NCBI GenBank assembly: GCA_947644305.1
Contig: CANRYS010000005.1
Coordinates: 97,032 to 161,031 of the forward strand
Source: an uncultured Roseburia sp.
GTDB taxonomy: Bacteria; Bacillota; Clostridia; Lachnospirales; Lachnospiraceae
Direction: 5' to 3'
Length of the DNA stretch: 64,000 nt
The notes under the pieces were generated by a model. It did no database searches. It saw only the letters and a program-made list of their open reading frames with translations, and was not told where the DNA came from. Below, in pieces: positions 53,002-61,594 of this stretch. A program made the position numbers and the translations under genes. The stretch's first letter is position 1; each line of letters starts with the position of its first letter.

Positions 53002-53043
53002 GGCGGCACTTATTTGTGGAAAAAGTAAGTGTCGTCTTTTTTA
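53002..53043 (+). terminator. Terminator after the AbrB-like gene
   Basis: GGCGGCACTTA (53002-53012) pairs with TAAGTGTCGTC (53026-53036) with two G-U pairs, followed by TTTTTT. The remaining 240 bases up to the next gene hold nothing I can name. Confidence 0.75.
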
Positions 53044-53286
53044 TTACAATGAGCTGGCTCACAGAGTGTGGCAGCGTTTGTTGCGAAAGGTACAAACCAA
53101 GCTGGAATACTTACATTCCAATTTGGAACTACTCTGCGAACATGAGAAAGTAACGTAAATAAATCTATTTATCATTGTCACTATTGCATACGTTTGCAAA
53201 ATATATTTGTTGGTTATTATGAATGGATATATCCATCTGTTTCGGGTATTGTTGGTTGTAACAAAACAGAGAAAGGAGCTGGCACA

Positions 53287-53613
53287 ATGGAAATGAAAAA
53301 CCTATGCGGAAAGATTCCCGTGGCTCTGCACCTTAAAGTCAGAGCAGAGATTGAGCAGAGGGAAATCAGCACACAGCAGTTTATCCAGCAGGTCATCGAA
53401 GAACATTTTATGGAAAAAGGAGTGAATCGTATGGAAGCAAGAACAATCGCAGTACAGGTAAGCGAGCAGTTATTTACAAGGCTCAAGAACGCAGTAGCAT
53501 GGAAAGGATGTAAGCAGAAAGAATTTCTCATCAGCGTCATCGAAAAAGCAATCGAGGAAGTGGAGGCGGAGATGAAACAGGCAGATGAGCCGGATACGGC
53601 ATCCGGCGAGTAA
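53287..53613 (+). CDS. Small protein with two ribbon-helix-helix-like units, conjugative-element type
   Basis: A 108-residue protein that appears to be two related halves. Residues about 7-40 (KIPVALHLKVRAEIEQREISTQQFIQQVIEEHF) and 58-92 (AVQVSEQLFTRLKNAVAWKGCKQKEFLISVIEKAI) share a strand followed by two helices, the pattern of Arc/CopG-type DNA-binding folds. An acidic tail follows. The start at 53287 has AAAGGAG; open frame upstream lacks a site. Similar proteins are common near ArdA genes in conjugative elements of gut Firmicutes. A DNA-binding regulator is the best guess; the function is unproven. Confidence 0.65.
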   Translation: MEMKNLCGKIPVALHLKVRAEIEQREISTQQFIQQVIEEHFMEKGVNRMEARTIAVQVSEQLFTRLKNAVAWKGCKQKEFLISVIEKAIEEVEAEMKQADEPDTASGE

Positions 53614-53698
53614 GAAAAAATGAAAATAGAATCAATGCTACATAAACGGTATGGAAAATAAAATCCATGCCGTTTTTTTATGAAAGGAGCAGAAAATT

Positions 53699-54316
53699 AT
53701 GCATTTTACCGGGACAAAGCATTTCCATGAGATTGAAAATATCATGCAGGAAATTCCGAATTTTTTACCCAAAGGGCATGGTGGTACCGTGCTGAAAAAA
53801 GAGATGGAGGACTGCATCCGTGGACAGCCGCCACTGGATAGTTATGAGGAAATGATGTCAGCGCTCATGGCAGGAATCGGTTACAAGCCGTTAGGAGAGC
53901 GTGTGAGCCGATATTTGAAGGAAAGCGAGGGAAAGGCAGTGAGTTACCGGAATGAGAATCATAAGGCGGTATTTGAGGAAATAACGGCAAAGATGGACAA
54001 ACAGAATTATGCCCTTCTATCTGCCCTGTATCTGCTGACGGCAGATTACAGGCTGTGGAAGATTATGAAGCACCATGTGCAGAAAAATGCGGTTGATTTT
54101 GCGGGTGTCAGCCTGAAGGGAATCCACGAAAACGGTTATACCCTGTACTGCGTGGCAAAGGACTTATATCTCGGTACAAAGCACCTGTCAGTCAGTGACC
54201 TTGCCGATACGGAGCTGATACGCCCGCAGATATTTATGCTGGTCTGCAATGCGATGGCAGTACGCAGGTTTGGCATGAAAGCAGTCCGACTTGCAGAAAG
54301 GAGAGAGAATCCGTGA
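53699..54316 (+). CDS. DUF6075-like protein of conjugative elements
   Basis: A soluble 205-residue protein of unknown function, starting HFTGTKHFHEIENIMQEIP, with an aromatic helical core (NYALLSALYLLTADYRLWKIMKHHV near 100-124) and a C-terminal helix (RPQIFMLVCNAMAVRRFGMKAVRLAERRE). The pattern recalls the DUF6075 family, usually encoded beside ArdA in Firmicute integrative elements; I am only moderately sure of the family name. AAAGGAG precedes the ATG. The stop overlaps the GTG start of the ardA-like gene by four bases. Confidence 0.6.
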   Translation: MHFTGTKHFHEIENIMQEIPNFLPKGHGGTVLKKEMEDCIRGQPPLDSYEEMMSALMAGIGYKPLGERVSRYLKESEGKAVSYRNENHKAVFEEITAKMDKQNYALLSALYLLTADYRLWKIMKHHVQKNAVDFAGVSLKGIHENGYTLYCVAKDLYLGTKHLSVSDLADTELIRPQIFMLVCNAMAVRRFGMKAVRLAERRENP

Positions 54317-56127
54317 TAACATTAACCGTACAGAATCACAACCATTTTACCACCCTTACCTTTCCCTGTTCCGAAAATGAGATGGAAAAGAAACTGGAGG
54401 AACTGGACCGGTGGGATGAGACCAATGTTACCCTTTTTGTTGATAAAGTAGCTGAGCCGGAAGAACTGTCCGTATTGCAGGACCGCTTTATCGACTTGGA
54501 TGAGATAAACTACCTTGCCAAGCGGATGGACAGCTTTGATACACAGGAAATCAAACAGTTTTTTGCCGCTGTCCATCACTGCAAATTTTCACAGGTAAAG
54601 GATCTTATCAATCTGACATTTAATCTGTCCCGGTTCACGCTGATACAGGACTTGAGCAGTATGGAAGCGGTCGGACGGGCACACAGATTTACACTGTCGG
54701 GAGGTCTGGGGGAAGAAGAAATGGAGAGTACAGCCTTTGCCGAAATTGGAAAGGAACTGCTGGAATCTGGCAGGGGAAAGGTTTCAGAGTATGGGATTTT
54801 GTTTGTGAATGAAGAAATCCCGTTTGATGAAATCTACGATGGTCAGGTGTTTCCAGAATATTATTATGAAAATTGTCTGTGTACGACAATGATGAATTAT
54901 AGAGAAAAGACGGAGTATGCCTATCTTCCCTGTGAGGAACAGTCAATTGAAAAAGCATTGCGGAGGCTGGGAAGTTCTGATTTTTCTTGTGAAAGTGTTC
55001 AACTGTTCAATTGCAATATCCGTAATGATGTATGCAAAATTATCTTTGAAAAAATCCTTGAGGATGAAGGGGTGTATGCGGTCAATGAACTGGCAGAGGC
55101 GGTCAAGTATTTCCGTACAGAGGAACAATGGGATAAACTTGCTGCCGTGGCAGAACTGACAGACGTAAGCGACAGCAAATCACTGATAAAGCTCGCCGGA
55201 CATCTGAATTCCTTTGACTTCATTCCGGAAGTGCAGGATCAGGAGGATTTGGCTAGGCACTGGATAAAGGCACATGAGGAATATGAAATCAGTCCGGAAT
55301 TGGAGGATTACTTTTTGTATGAGCAGTTTGGGGAACAGATTGAAAACGATACAGCGGGAATGTTTCTGCCGGAGGGCGGCTATGTCTATCTGGAGGAAGG
55401 GCAGAGCATGGAAGAAATCCTACAGGATGAGGAAACGGAAAACATGACGTTGGGGGAATGTGACATGGTCTATGCCGAGATTAAAAATAAGAGAGACACG
55501 CTGGTGCTTGGATTTCCGAGAAATGCTGCAGATATGCAGATCAAGCTGAGTTCCATCGGCATCCATGAGAATGTAAAAGATATACGGTTATCTGCTCAGA
55601 AAAATGATGGTATTCGTGTCAGGCTTTACGCAGAAAGTAACATCTGGAACCATTTTGTCCGGATGTTTTCAGGGAATGAAAGCCTTGCCGATGTCAATCA
55701 GGCGGTATGGGCGGTACTGAAAGCGGATGAGGTAATCAAAACGGAGCTGGAACAGAATATCATCAACGACCAGTACGATTCGGTGCCGGAACTGCTGAAG
55801 GATATCGAGGAAATGACGGTATCAGCAGGGAAGTATTCCGAATCTTTTTATTTTCCGCTTAAGGGCATGCTGGATGAGGATGAATACGAAGATTACTATG
55901 AGATCGACAATATGTTTCTTCTGGAATACCAAGATGATATTCAGGAGGCAGTCGAGTGCTACCAAAGTATTGACGATATGGCGCAGTTTTTCAAACGGAG
56001 CGACTCGGTCAAAGAAAAACTGGCATCAATTGTATGGCCGGTGGATGAGGTGGATAGGAAACTGTACGGTCGTATCAATGTAAGGTTGAAAGAGCCGTTG
56101 ATTGTTGTTTGTTCAGCCACTACGTAA
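54313..56127 (+). CDS. ardA: Large ArdA-like antirestriction protein (three tandem units)
   Basis: ArdA proteins mimic B-form DNA and block type I restriction enzymes as an element enters a new host. This one has 604 residues, against about 166 for plasmid or Tn916 ArdA. It is strongly acidic. Three loosely similar units are seen: about 1-200 (DLDEINYLAKRMDSFDTQEIKQFFAAV), 205-385 (SDSKSLIKLAGHLNSFDF, then EEYEISPELEDYFLYEQFGEQIENDTAGMFLPEGGYVYLEEG, the ArdA C-terminal motif) and 390-604. The start is GTG with AAAGGAGAGAG. Residues 319-381 are encoded by DNA repeated at 63640-63826. The unit division is my reading, not an alignment. Confidence 0.8.
   Translation: MITLTVQNHNHFTTLTFPCSENEMEKKLEELDRWDETNVTLFVDKVAEPEELSVLQDRFIDLDEINYLAKRMDSFDTQEIKQFFAAVHHCKFSQVKDLINLTFNLSRFTLIQDLSSMEAVGRAHRFTLSGGLGEEEMESTAFAEIGKELLESGRGKVSEYGILFVNEEIPFDEIYDGQVFPEYYYENCLCTTMMNYREKTEYAYLPCEEQSIEKALRRLGSSDFSCESVQLFNCNIRNDVCKIIFEKILEDEGVYAVNELAEAVKYFRTEEQWDKLAAVAELTDVSDSKSLIKLAGHLNSFDFIPEVQDQEDLARHWIKAHEEYEISPELEDYFLYEQFGEQIENDTAGMFLPEGGYVYLEEGQSMEEILQDEETENMTLGECDMVYAEIKNKRDTLVLGFPRNAADMQIKLSSIGIHENVKDIRLSAQKNDGIRVRLYAESNIWNHFVRMFSGNESLADVNQAVWAVLKADEVIKTELEQNIINDQYDSVPELLKDIEEMTVSAGKYSESFYFPLKGMLDEDEYEDYYEIDNMFLLEYQDDIQEAVECYQSIDDMAQFFKRSDSVKEKLASIVWPVDEVDRKLYGRINVRLKEPLIVVCSATT
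55268..55454 (+). repeat. 187-bp direct repeat, copy 1 (inside ardA)
   Basis: Matches 63640-63826 at a fixed offset of 8372 bases with one substitution (A at 55422, G at 63794). It covers the ArdA C-terminal motif region. The two copies flank the whole cargo block. Confidence 0.9.
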
Positions 56128-56244
56128 AGAAGTTCGTGGTGGCTGTTCCGTAGAGGGATAAGAATCTATGGAAAGCATTGATTTGAGAAAAAACAAAATG
56201 GTAGACTTTTTTGTTGTGTGGAAACAGGAAAGGAGTATATTTTT

Positions 56245-56295
56245 ATGATAATAGCTTACAGGAATACCAGGGGAAAGGCAAGTGCAGAAAAATAA
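56245..56295 (+). CDS. 16-codon ORF with good ribosome binding site, possibly a truncated gene start
   Basis: Reads MIIAYRNTRGKASAEK then stop. AAAGGAG stands at 56229-56235. It may be the broken start of a conjugative-element gene left by the cargo insertion. The rest of the 495-base interval from ardA to the XRE gene (56128-56622) is AT-rich and holds nothing else I can identify. Confidence 0.25.
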   Translation: MIIAYRNTRGKASAEK

Positions 56296-56622
56296 AACAA
56301 GATAATTCCAAGATCATCATTGAATTCAGGCATGAGAAAATCGTTGTTTTAGTAAATAATATACTCAGCTTTACACAATGATGGTTTATCAATAATATAG
56401 TGAAGAAATTATGTCTTATTTTGGCGCAATGATATATTGAATAATAGCGATTAAGATTATTTTTAATTGAAGATTTGAAAATGAACAAGATTTTTGTAGT
56501 CAATAATTGTTCTTAAAGTAAGAATATTGTCGAAAAAGTGAATAAAAACGCACATGATAATGAACTATAGCTAATTGTTTGAGATGAAAGTGTATTATAT
56601 AATGTTTTTGAGGTGAGTTGTA

Positions 56623-56952
56623 ATGAACCAAAACGGCGAAGTGTTGGGAGATGTTGTTAAAGCAACACGAAAAAGCAGACATTTGTCACAGGAAGCATTA
56701 GCAGAGCGGATTGGTGTTTGCAAAAGAACTATAATAGATATTGAGAGTAATACAGGAAATCCCAAATTTGAAGTACTTTATCCTTTAGTTCGAGAATTGG
56801 ATTTGCCGCTTTATCAGGTTTTTTATCCAGAAGTGAAGGAAAATTTGGAATTAAAGAATGTATTGATGCAAGAAGTTAGTAGTTGTTCGGAGTATGAGTT
56901 GAAAATCATATTAGCGATGGTAAAGAGTTTAAGGGATACTTTAAAAAACTAG
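56623..56952 (+). CDS. XRE-family helix-turn-helix regulator
   Basis: A 109-residue protein with an N-terminal XRE domain: VVKATRKSRHLSQEALAERIGVCKRTIIDIESNTGNPKFEVLYPLVRELDLPLYQVFYPE (about 11-70), where LSQEALAERIGVCKRTIIDIE is the helix-turn-helix. The C-terminal helix (SEYELKIILAMVKSLRDTLKN) may be for dimer contacts. GAGGTGAG precedes the ATG. It is the first gene of the AT-rich cargo block and is a candidate repressor of it. Confidence 0.9.
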   Translation: MNQNGEVLGDVVKATRKSRHLSQEALAERIGVCKRTIIDIESNTGNPKFEVLYPLVRELDLPLYQVFYPEVKENLELKNVLMQEVSSCSEYELKIILAMVKSLRDTLKN

Positions 56953-57110
56953 GGACATATTGTTTGAAAGCTTGGTGTTTATACATAAAAGAATTTTGAT
57001 ATATTATTCCTGTGCTTTGATAAATGGATAATATGAAGATTTAGTAAATTAAGTAAGTTATGAAAGGAAGATGAATATTTTTATTTCATAATTGTGAAGG
57101 GATGTATGAT

Positions 57111-58034
57111 ATGGGAATAGAAGAAAGAAAAGAGTTGATAAATTCGATGGCCTTGAAAAGTGATATTTCTTTAGTTCTTATCGAACGTTGTATGTTGCTT
57201 GGAGATATAATTGTTTCATTGTCTATGGATACTTACATATCCAAATATCTTGCAATGAAGGGGGGGGCGGTAATAAATTTTTGCTATTTGGATGTGCCTC
57301 GTATGTCAAATGATATCGATTTCGATTTTTGTAAAAATATTAGTTTTAAGGAGATGGAAAAAGAGTGTCAAATCATGACAGAGAAACTTCAAAAAATTTC
57401 TGTTCCATATAATAATATTGTTGCGTTTAATAGAATAAACAAAGGTAGTTCATGTTCGTTTGAATATCGCTATCTTAATATAAAAGGATATGAAGATTCG
57501 GTCTTTTTGGACATCAATTTCCTTAAGCGGATACATATTTTAGAATATGATAATATTAAAATTCAAAACAAGTATATTCAAAATGCAGTTATTAAAGCAT
57601 TAAATATTACAGAGGTTATGGCAGGAAAAATAAAATTATTATTGGAACGTAAACATGCAAAAGATTTTTTTGATGTTTATAATATAATAAAAAGTGGGGT
57701 GATAATAGATAAAGTATTACTTAGAAAGTGTATTATATTTTACAATGTTGTTTCTGGGAAGTGTGATATAGATTATATTGATATTGAAACGATAGACATT
57801 GATAGAGCATCAATTGATGTATTATTACAAATGTTATCGGTAACGGAAACAATTGAGATTTTATCTATGACAGTGACAGTTGTTGAATTTTTATGTAATG
57901 TACTAATTATTGAGAAGGATGAGAGACATTTTATTGATAACTATAGAAACCATATATATTCACCTGAAAAATTATTTGATGACTATGATACTGTAAAAAA
58001 GATAAAAAATCATCCTATGGCTCTGTTTGTGTAG
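57111..58034 (+). CDS. AbiEii-like nucleotidyltransferase
   Basis: A 307-residue protein with the nucleotidyltransferase core of the AbiEii/MenT family: LAMKGGAVINFCYLDVPRMSNDIDFDF, in which G51-G52, S66 and the D68-x-D70 pair match the GS...DxD active site. The C-terminal half has KIKLLLERKHAKDFFDVYNI, the K/R...KDFFD motif usual in the family. AbiEii toxins add nucleotides to tRNA and cause growth arrest on infection; their partner AbiEi is a winged-helix antitoxin. No AbiEi is seen, and only the XRE gene precedes it. The ATG at 57111 follows AAGGG at 9 bases; the ATG at 57102 is too close. Confidence 0.85.
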   Translation: MGIEERKELINSMALKSDISLVLIERCMLLGDIIVSLSMDTYISKYLAMKGGAVINFCYLDVPRMSNDIDFDFCKNISFKEMEKECQIMTEKLQKISVPYNNIVAFNRINKGSSCSFEYRYLNIKGYEDSVFLDINFLKRIHILEYDNIKIQNKYIQNAVIKALNITEVMAGKIKLLLERKHAKDFFDVYNIIKSGVIIDKVLLRKCIIFYNVVSGKCDIDYIDIETIDIDRASIDVLLQMLSVTETIEILSMTVTVVEFLCNVLIIEKDERHFIDNYRNHIYSPEKLFDDYDTVKKIKNHPMALFV

Positions 58035-58138
58035 TTGTAGTGAGATATGAGTATCTAACAACATTGTAAAAGTTTAATTAGAAAATGAGATTTAGAGTTA
58101 AAAACTGATTTATATTATAATAGTTGGAGGTAAATATT

Positions 58139-59047
58139 ATGGAAAAAAATAGACTTATTGACTTGCATATGCATTCTGTTAATTCGGATGGTTCTGAAAC
58201 AACACAACAACTCTTAGAACAACTTTTTGCATTAGATGTTGGAATTATGTCATTTACTGACCATGATAGCGTTGGGTGCTATTATGATTTAAAAAATTTG
58301 TCTAACACATATGGACGTAGTATGACAATTATCAAAGGTTGTGAGTTTAGCTTTGTTTATAATAACAAAATTAAGGATATGCTTGGTTATGGAATAGATA
58401 TTGATTATGTAAAAAAATTTTTGGATGCACGTTATTCGTTTGATGTGCGAATTAGAAAACAAAGAGATAATCTTGAACTTTTTAAAGAAATATGTAAAGC
58501 AAAGGGAATGGTTTTTGATGATTCAGTAGATGTTACGACAGGAAATAAAAGTGAGGCATTTGTTGTACTCTATTATGAACTAAATAAGTACCCAGAAAAT
58601 ATTGAACGTTTTCCTTTTATTGTTGATAACACAAGTTTTTATTGGAATTATTATGCAAATATTGAAAGCGATTATTATGTAAGTGAAACAAAAGGCTTGC
58701 CAACAATGGAAGAAATAATTGATGTCATAAAAAAAGCTGGAGGAAAAGCATTTTTAGCGCACCCGTATGCTTACAGTAGGGATCGTGAGAGTAATAATAT
58801 TCTGATTGATTTGGCAATAGAAAATGGTATTGATGGAATAGAGATACAGCATTCTTCTAATAAGGAAGATGATGCCGATGTTCTTACAAAGATTGCTTTG
58901 TCAAATAAGTTGCTTAGAAGTGGTGGTAGTGATTTTCATGGTAAGACCAAGCCAAAACTAAATTTAGTTAGGGGTTATGATAATATGCAAGTAAGGTTTG
59001 ATGAGATTTCCGAATGGATTGATACTGTAGATAAAATAATTTTTTGA
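58139..59047 (+). CDS. PHP-domain metal-dependent phosphoesterase
   Basis: A 302-residue PHP (polymerase and histidinol phosphatase) domain protein. All metal-ligand motifs are seen: DLHMHSVNSDGSE (H10, H12, D17), SFTDHDSV (D41, H42), KGCEF (E69), FLAHPY (H208), GIEIQHSS (H238) and GGSDFHG (D265, H267). Relatives include YciV/RNase AM and other 5'-3' exonucleases or nucleotide phosphatases. An insertion at about 85-185 differs from simple YciV-type proteins. GGAGGT lies 8 bases before the ATG. In this block it is a candidate nuclease effector; that role is inference. Confidence 0.88.
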   Translation: MEKNRLIDLHMHSVNSDGSETTQQLLEQLFALDVGIMSFTDHDSVGCYYDLKNLSNTYGRSMTIIKGCEFSFVYNNKIKDMLGYGIDIDYVKKFLDARYSFDVRIRKQRDNLELFKEICKAKGMVFDDSVDVTTGNKSEAFVVLYYELNKYPENIERFPFIVDNTSFYWNYYANIESDYYVSETKGLPTMEEIIDVIKKAGGKAFLAHPYAYSRDRESNNILIDLAIENGIDGIEIQHSSNKEDDADVLTKIALSNKLLRSGGSDFHGKTKPKLNLVRGYDNMQVRFDEISEWIDTVDKIIF

Positions 59048-59088
59048 TTGATAATTTGATAATACTAAATAGGAAGGAGTAGGTATGG

Positions 59089-61578
59089 ATGTCAGAAAAA
59101 AAAGTAGATCACAGTTTGTTTCTTGAACGTGTTCTTAATCCATTTGCAAACCTTGGATATTTAATTAACTACAAGGATAAGTCATGTGGTCGCGAATGGT
59201 TAATGCAATTATTTAATGAATGGTCTTCAAATATAGATTCGTCAAAAGTCTGTGTTTTGAAAGGTGTTACGGGACTGGGAAAAACAGCATTTGTTACCTC
59301 TCGTTTACTAAATAAGGAAAATGTGATTGGTGTTCATTATTGCAAATATTATAGTGGAGATCGTTCAAATCACAAAAGAGTAATAATGTATTTTGCGCAT
59401 TGTCTCGCAAAAAAATTACCAGAATATGAAGATTGTCTTATAGACAGATTAGAGCATATGTTTGATTTTAGTGAGAATTTGGAATTGATAAAAATGGGAA
59501 CAGAGAATTTGTTTACAAGTTTAATTTCAGCCCCTTTAAGGCATTGCATAGAGCCAGAATTTCCTCTTGTTTTTGTCATTGATGCAATAAATACTTCCTT
59601 TAACAATTCGATTGATAATGATGAAAGTGAAATTGTCAATTTTTTAAAGGAATATTTATTTGAATTTCCATCTTGGATCAAATTTTTTATCACTGATAGG
59701 TCAAGTAATCTTGAAACATTGTTATCTGATTACAATCCATATATTATTGATGGACATACTGATGAAAATGAAAATGATATATATTTGTATGTAAATAAGC
59801 GTTTAAAAAATATTCCAATTTCTGAACGTGAATTAGTGTTGAAAAATGTCCTTCAAAAAAGCGAAGGATCATTTTTATATGCTGAAAAAATAACAGACGA
59901 TATCATATCAGGAAAAAGGAAGGCAGAAGATTATTCAAAGTTTCCTTCTCGCATAGGTGATTTTTATACTTCTGAGTTCAAGCATTTGTTTGGCGATGAT
60001 TTCAAGTTTTATTCAAGTAAGGTGCGCCCGTTATTTGAACTTTTGGTTTCTTCAAAGGATCAAATTAAAATTACTCATATTGCTAAAATTTTAAAATGGG
60101 AAAACGGTGATCAGAGGTGTTTGCAGGATAAAATCAAAGACTATTTTCCCATAATAGATGGATATTTTGTTCCAACAAACAAAGGGCTTTATGATTGGTT
60201 AACAACAACTGAAAGTAGAAAATTTAGGGTGGAAATAAGCAGAGGAACCAAATTATTAGCTGATTATTATTTCTCTCAATTTAGAGAACATCATTGGGAT
60301 CAAATAAGTGAATATTCCAAGAAATATCTAGTTTTTCATCTTATAGAACTCGAAAGATATAAGGATGCTGAAATTGTATTGTCCAGCAAAGAATTTCTGA
60401 AATTACGTATCAAATTTTTGGGAGTAGATGCAGCTTTGCGAAAAACCTTTTATGAAATTTCTTTGATTCCAGATGATAAATTGGTTATAAAAAATCGAAT
60501 TTTGTGCAGTGATATGATAAGGTTTTTATTAGCACATCACAGAACTTTTCTTTATAATTCAGGCTTGTATTTCGAGTTAAAAAAGTGTGGATTTGACAAT
60601 GTTCAAGAAGAATATGTAGAAAAGCTGTGGTGCGATAGAGCTAAAATTGGATGGGCGAATTATCTTTATATTACTGAACACTTTTCTGATGCTGTATCAT
60701 ATTTGCAGAAATTGATACGACATGGTGAAGTTGACATTTTGAGCAATCAATGTCAACAAACAGATTTATTAGTCAATTGTGAGTATGTAGTTGATACGAA
60801 TGATTTGGCCGGACTCCATAATACATTGGGACTCTGTTATCGAAAGTATGTTGACTTTGATAAGGCACTTATGCATTTTGAATGTGCAGAACAAATAACA
60901 GTTGGAGAAAGTATAGAGTCACTATATGAAAAATCTATTGCTATAGTGAATATAGGTAAAATAGACTACCATTTATTTGATTGGAATAAATCTATTAGGC
61001 ACACTTTGGAAGCTTGTGATAAGTTAGAGCAATGTAAAAAGTTAGTAAATGATATGGATAAATTAATTGAGCTTGATTTATTTATTGCTGAATATAATCG
61101 TTTGGCTGCAGAGGCATGTATATGGAATAAGCAAATAGAAGATGCTGATAAATATTTATCAGAGTCAAATAGAATTTATTCAATATATCAGATTAGAGAT
61201 CGATATTATATTCGATATCATTATACTAATGCTTTTCTAAAAATTGTGAAAGGAGAGCCGGAAAAGAGTGTTGAAATTTTAACAAAATTATTGGAACAGG
61301 CGAAAAGTGATTATGATAAATCTCAAATACTATATTATTTAGTTATTGCTTATTATCTTATGGGTGATAAACCGTACAATGAAATTGAAACATTGCTTAT
61401 GTTAGCTGCAACATATGCTAACGATATTGATGCAAAAATTGAGTATTATCAGGTTCAGGTTCTGAAAAAATTGGTGTTTAATGATAATATTCATATAACT
61501 TTTGATGATAATGAGGTAATTAGAAAATGGTGCAGATATACAGGCTCTCTTTTTTCTGCACTAAAATCTCAAAGATAA
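59089..61578 (+). CDS. STAND/NACHT-type NTPase with TPR-like C-terminal half
   Basis: An 829-residue protein. The first 50 residues are short and carry no recognisable effector domain. The NTPase follows: Walker A GVTGLGKT (59-66), Walker B-like PLVFVIDAIN (159-168) and a sensor-like FFITDRSS (199-206). A winged-helix region lies near 330-385. The C-terminal half (about 400-829) is all-helical with tetratricopeptide-like spacing (ARIGWANYLYITEHFSDAVSYLQKLI, LHNTLGLCYRKYVDFDKALMHFECAE, YEKSIAIVNIGKIDYHLFDWNKSIRHTLEACDKL). This matches STAND sensors such as the Avs and other NLR-like defence proteins, which usually carry their effector in the same chain. AAGGAG at 59074-59079 precedes the ATG. 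Confidence 0.8.
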   Translation: MSEKKVDHSLFLERVLNPFANLGYLINYKDKSCGREWLMQLFNEWSSNIDSSKVCVLKGVTGLGKTAFVTSRLLNKENVIGVHYCKYYSGDRSNHKRVIMYFAHCLAKKLPEYEDCLIDRLEHMFDFSENLELIKMGTENLFTSLISAPLRHCIEPEFPLVFVIDAINTSFNNSIDNDESEIVNFLKEYLFEFPSWIKFFITDRSSNLETLLSDYNPYIIDGHTDENENDIYLYVNKRLKNIPISERELVLKNVLQKSEGSFLYAEKITDDIISGKRKAEDYSKFPSRIGDFYTSEFKHLFGDDFKFYSSKVRPLFELLVSSKDQIKITHIAKILKWENGDQRCLQDKIKDYFPIIDGYFVPTNKGLYDWLTTTESRKFRVEISRGTKLLADYYFSQFREHHWDQISEYSKKYLVFHLIELERYKDAEIVLSSKEFLKLRIKFLGVDAALRKTFYEISLIPDDKLVIKNRILCSDMIRFLLAHHRTFLYNSGLYFELKKCGFDNVQEEYVEKLWCDRAKIGWANYLYITEHFSDAVSYLQKLIRHGEVDILSNQCQQTDLLVNCEYVVDTNDLAGLHNTLGLCYRKYVDFDKALMHFECAEQITVGESIESLYEKSIAIVNIGKIDYHLFDWNKSIRHTLEACDKLEQCKKLVNDMDKLIELDLFIAEYNRLAAEACIWNKQIEDADKYLSESNRIYSIYQIRDRYYIRYHYTNAFLKIVKGEPEKSVEILTKLLEQAKSDYDKSQILYYLVIAYYLMGDKPYNEIETLLMLAATYANDIDAKIEYYQVQVLKKLVFNDNIHITFDDNEVIRKWCRYTGSLFSALKSQR

Positions 61579-61594
61579 CAAAGGGGGCATAAAA

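Noticed and set aside
58105..58125. TATAAT-like sequence just before the PHP gene
   Set aside because: TATAAT at 58116-58121 would place the transcript start at or inside the ribosome binding site, and no -35 box is seen.
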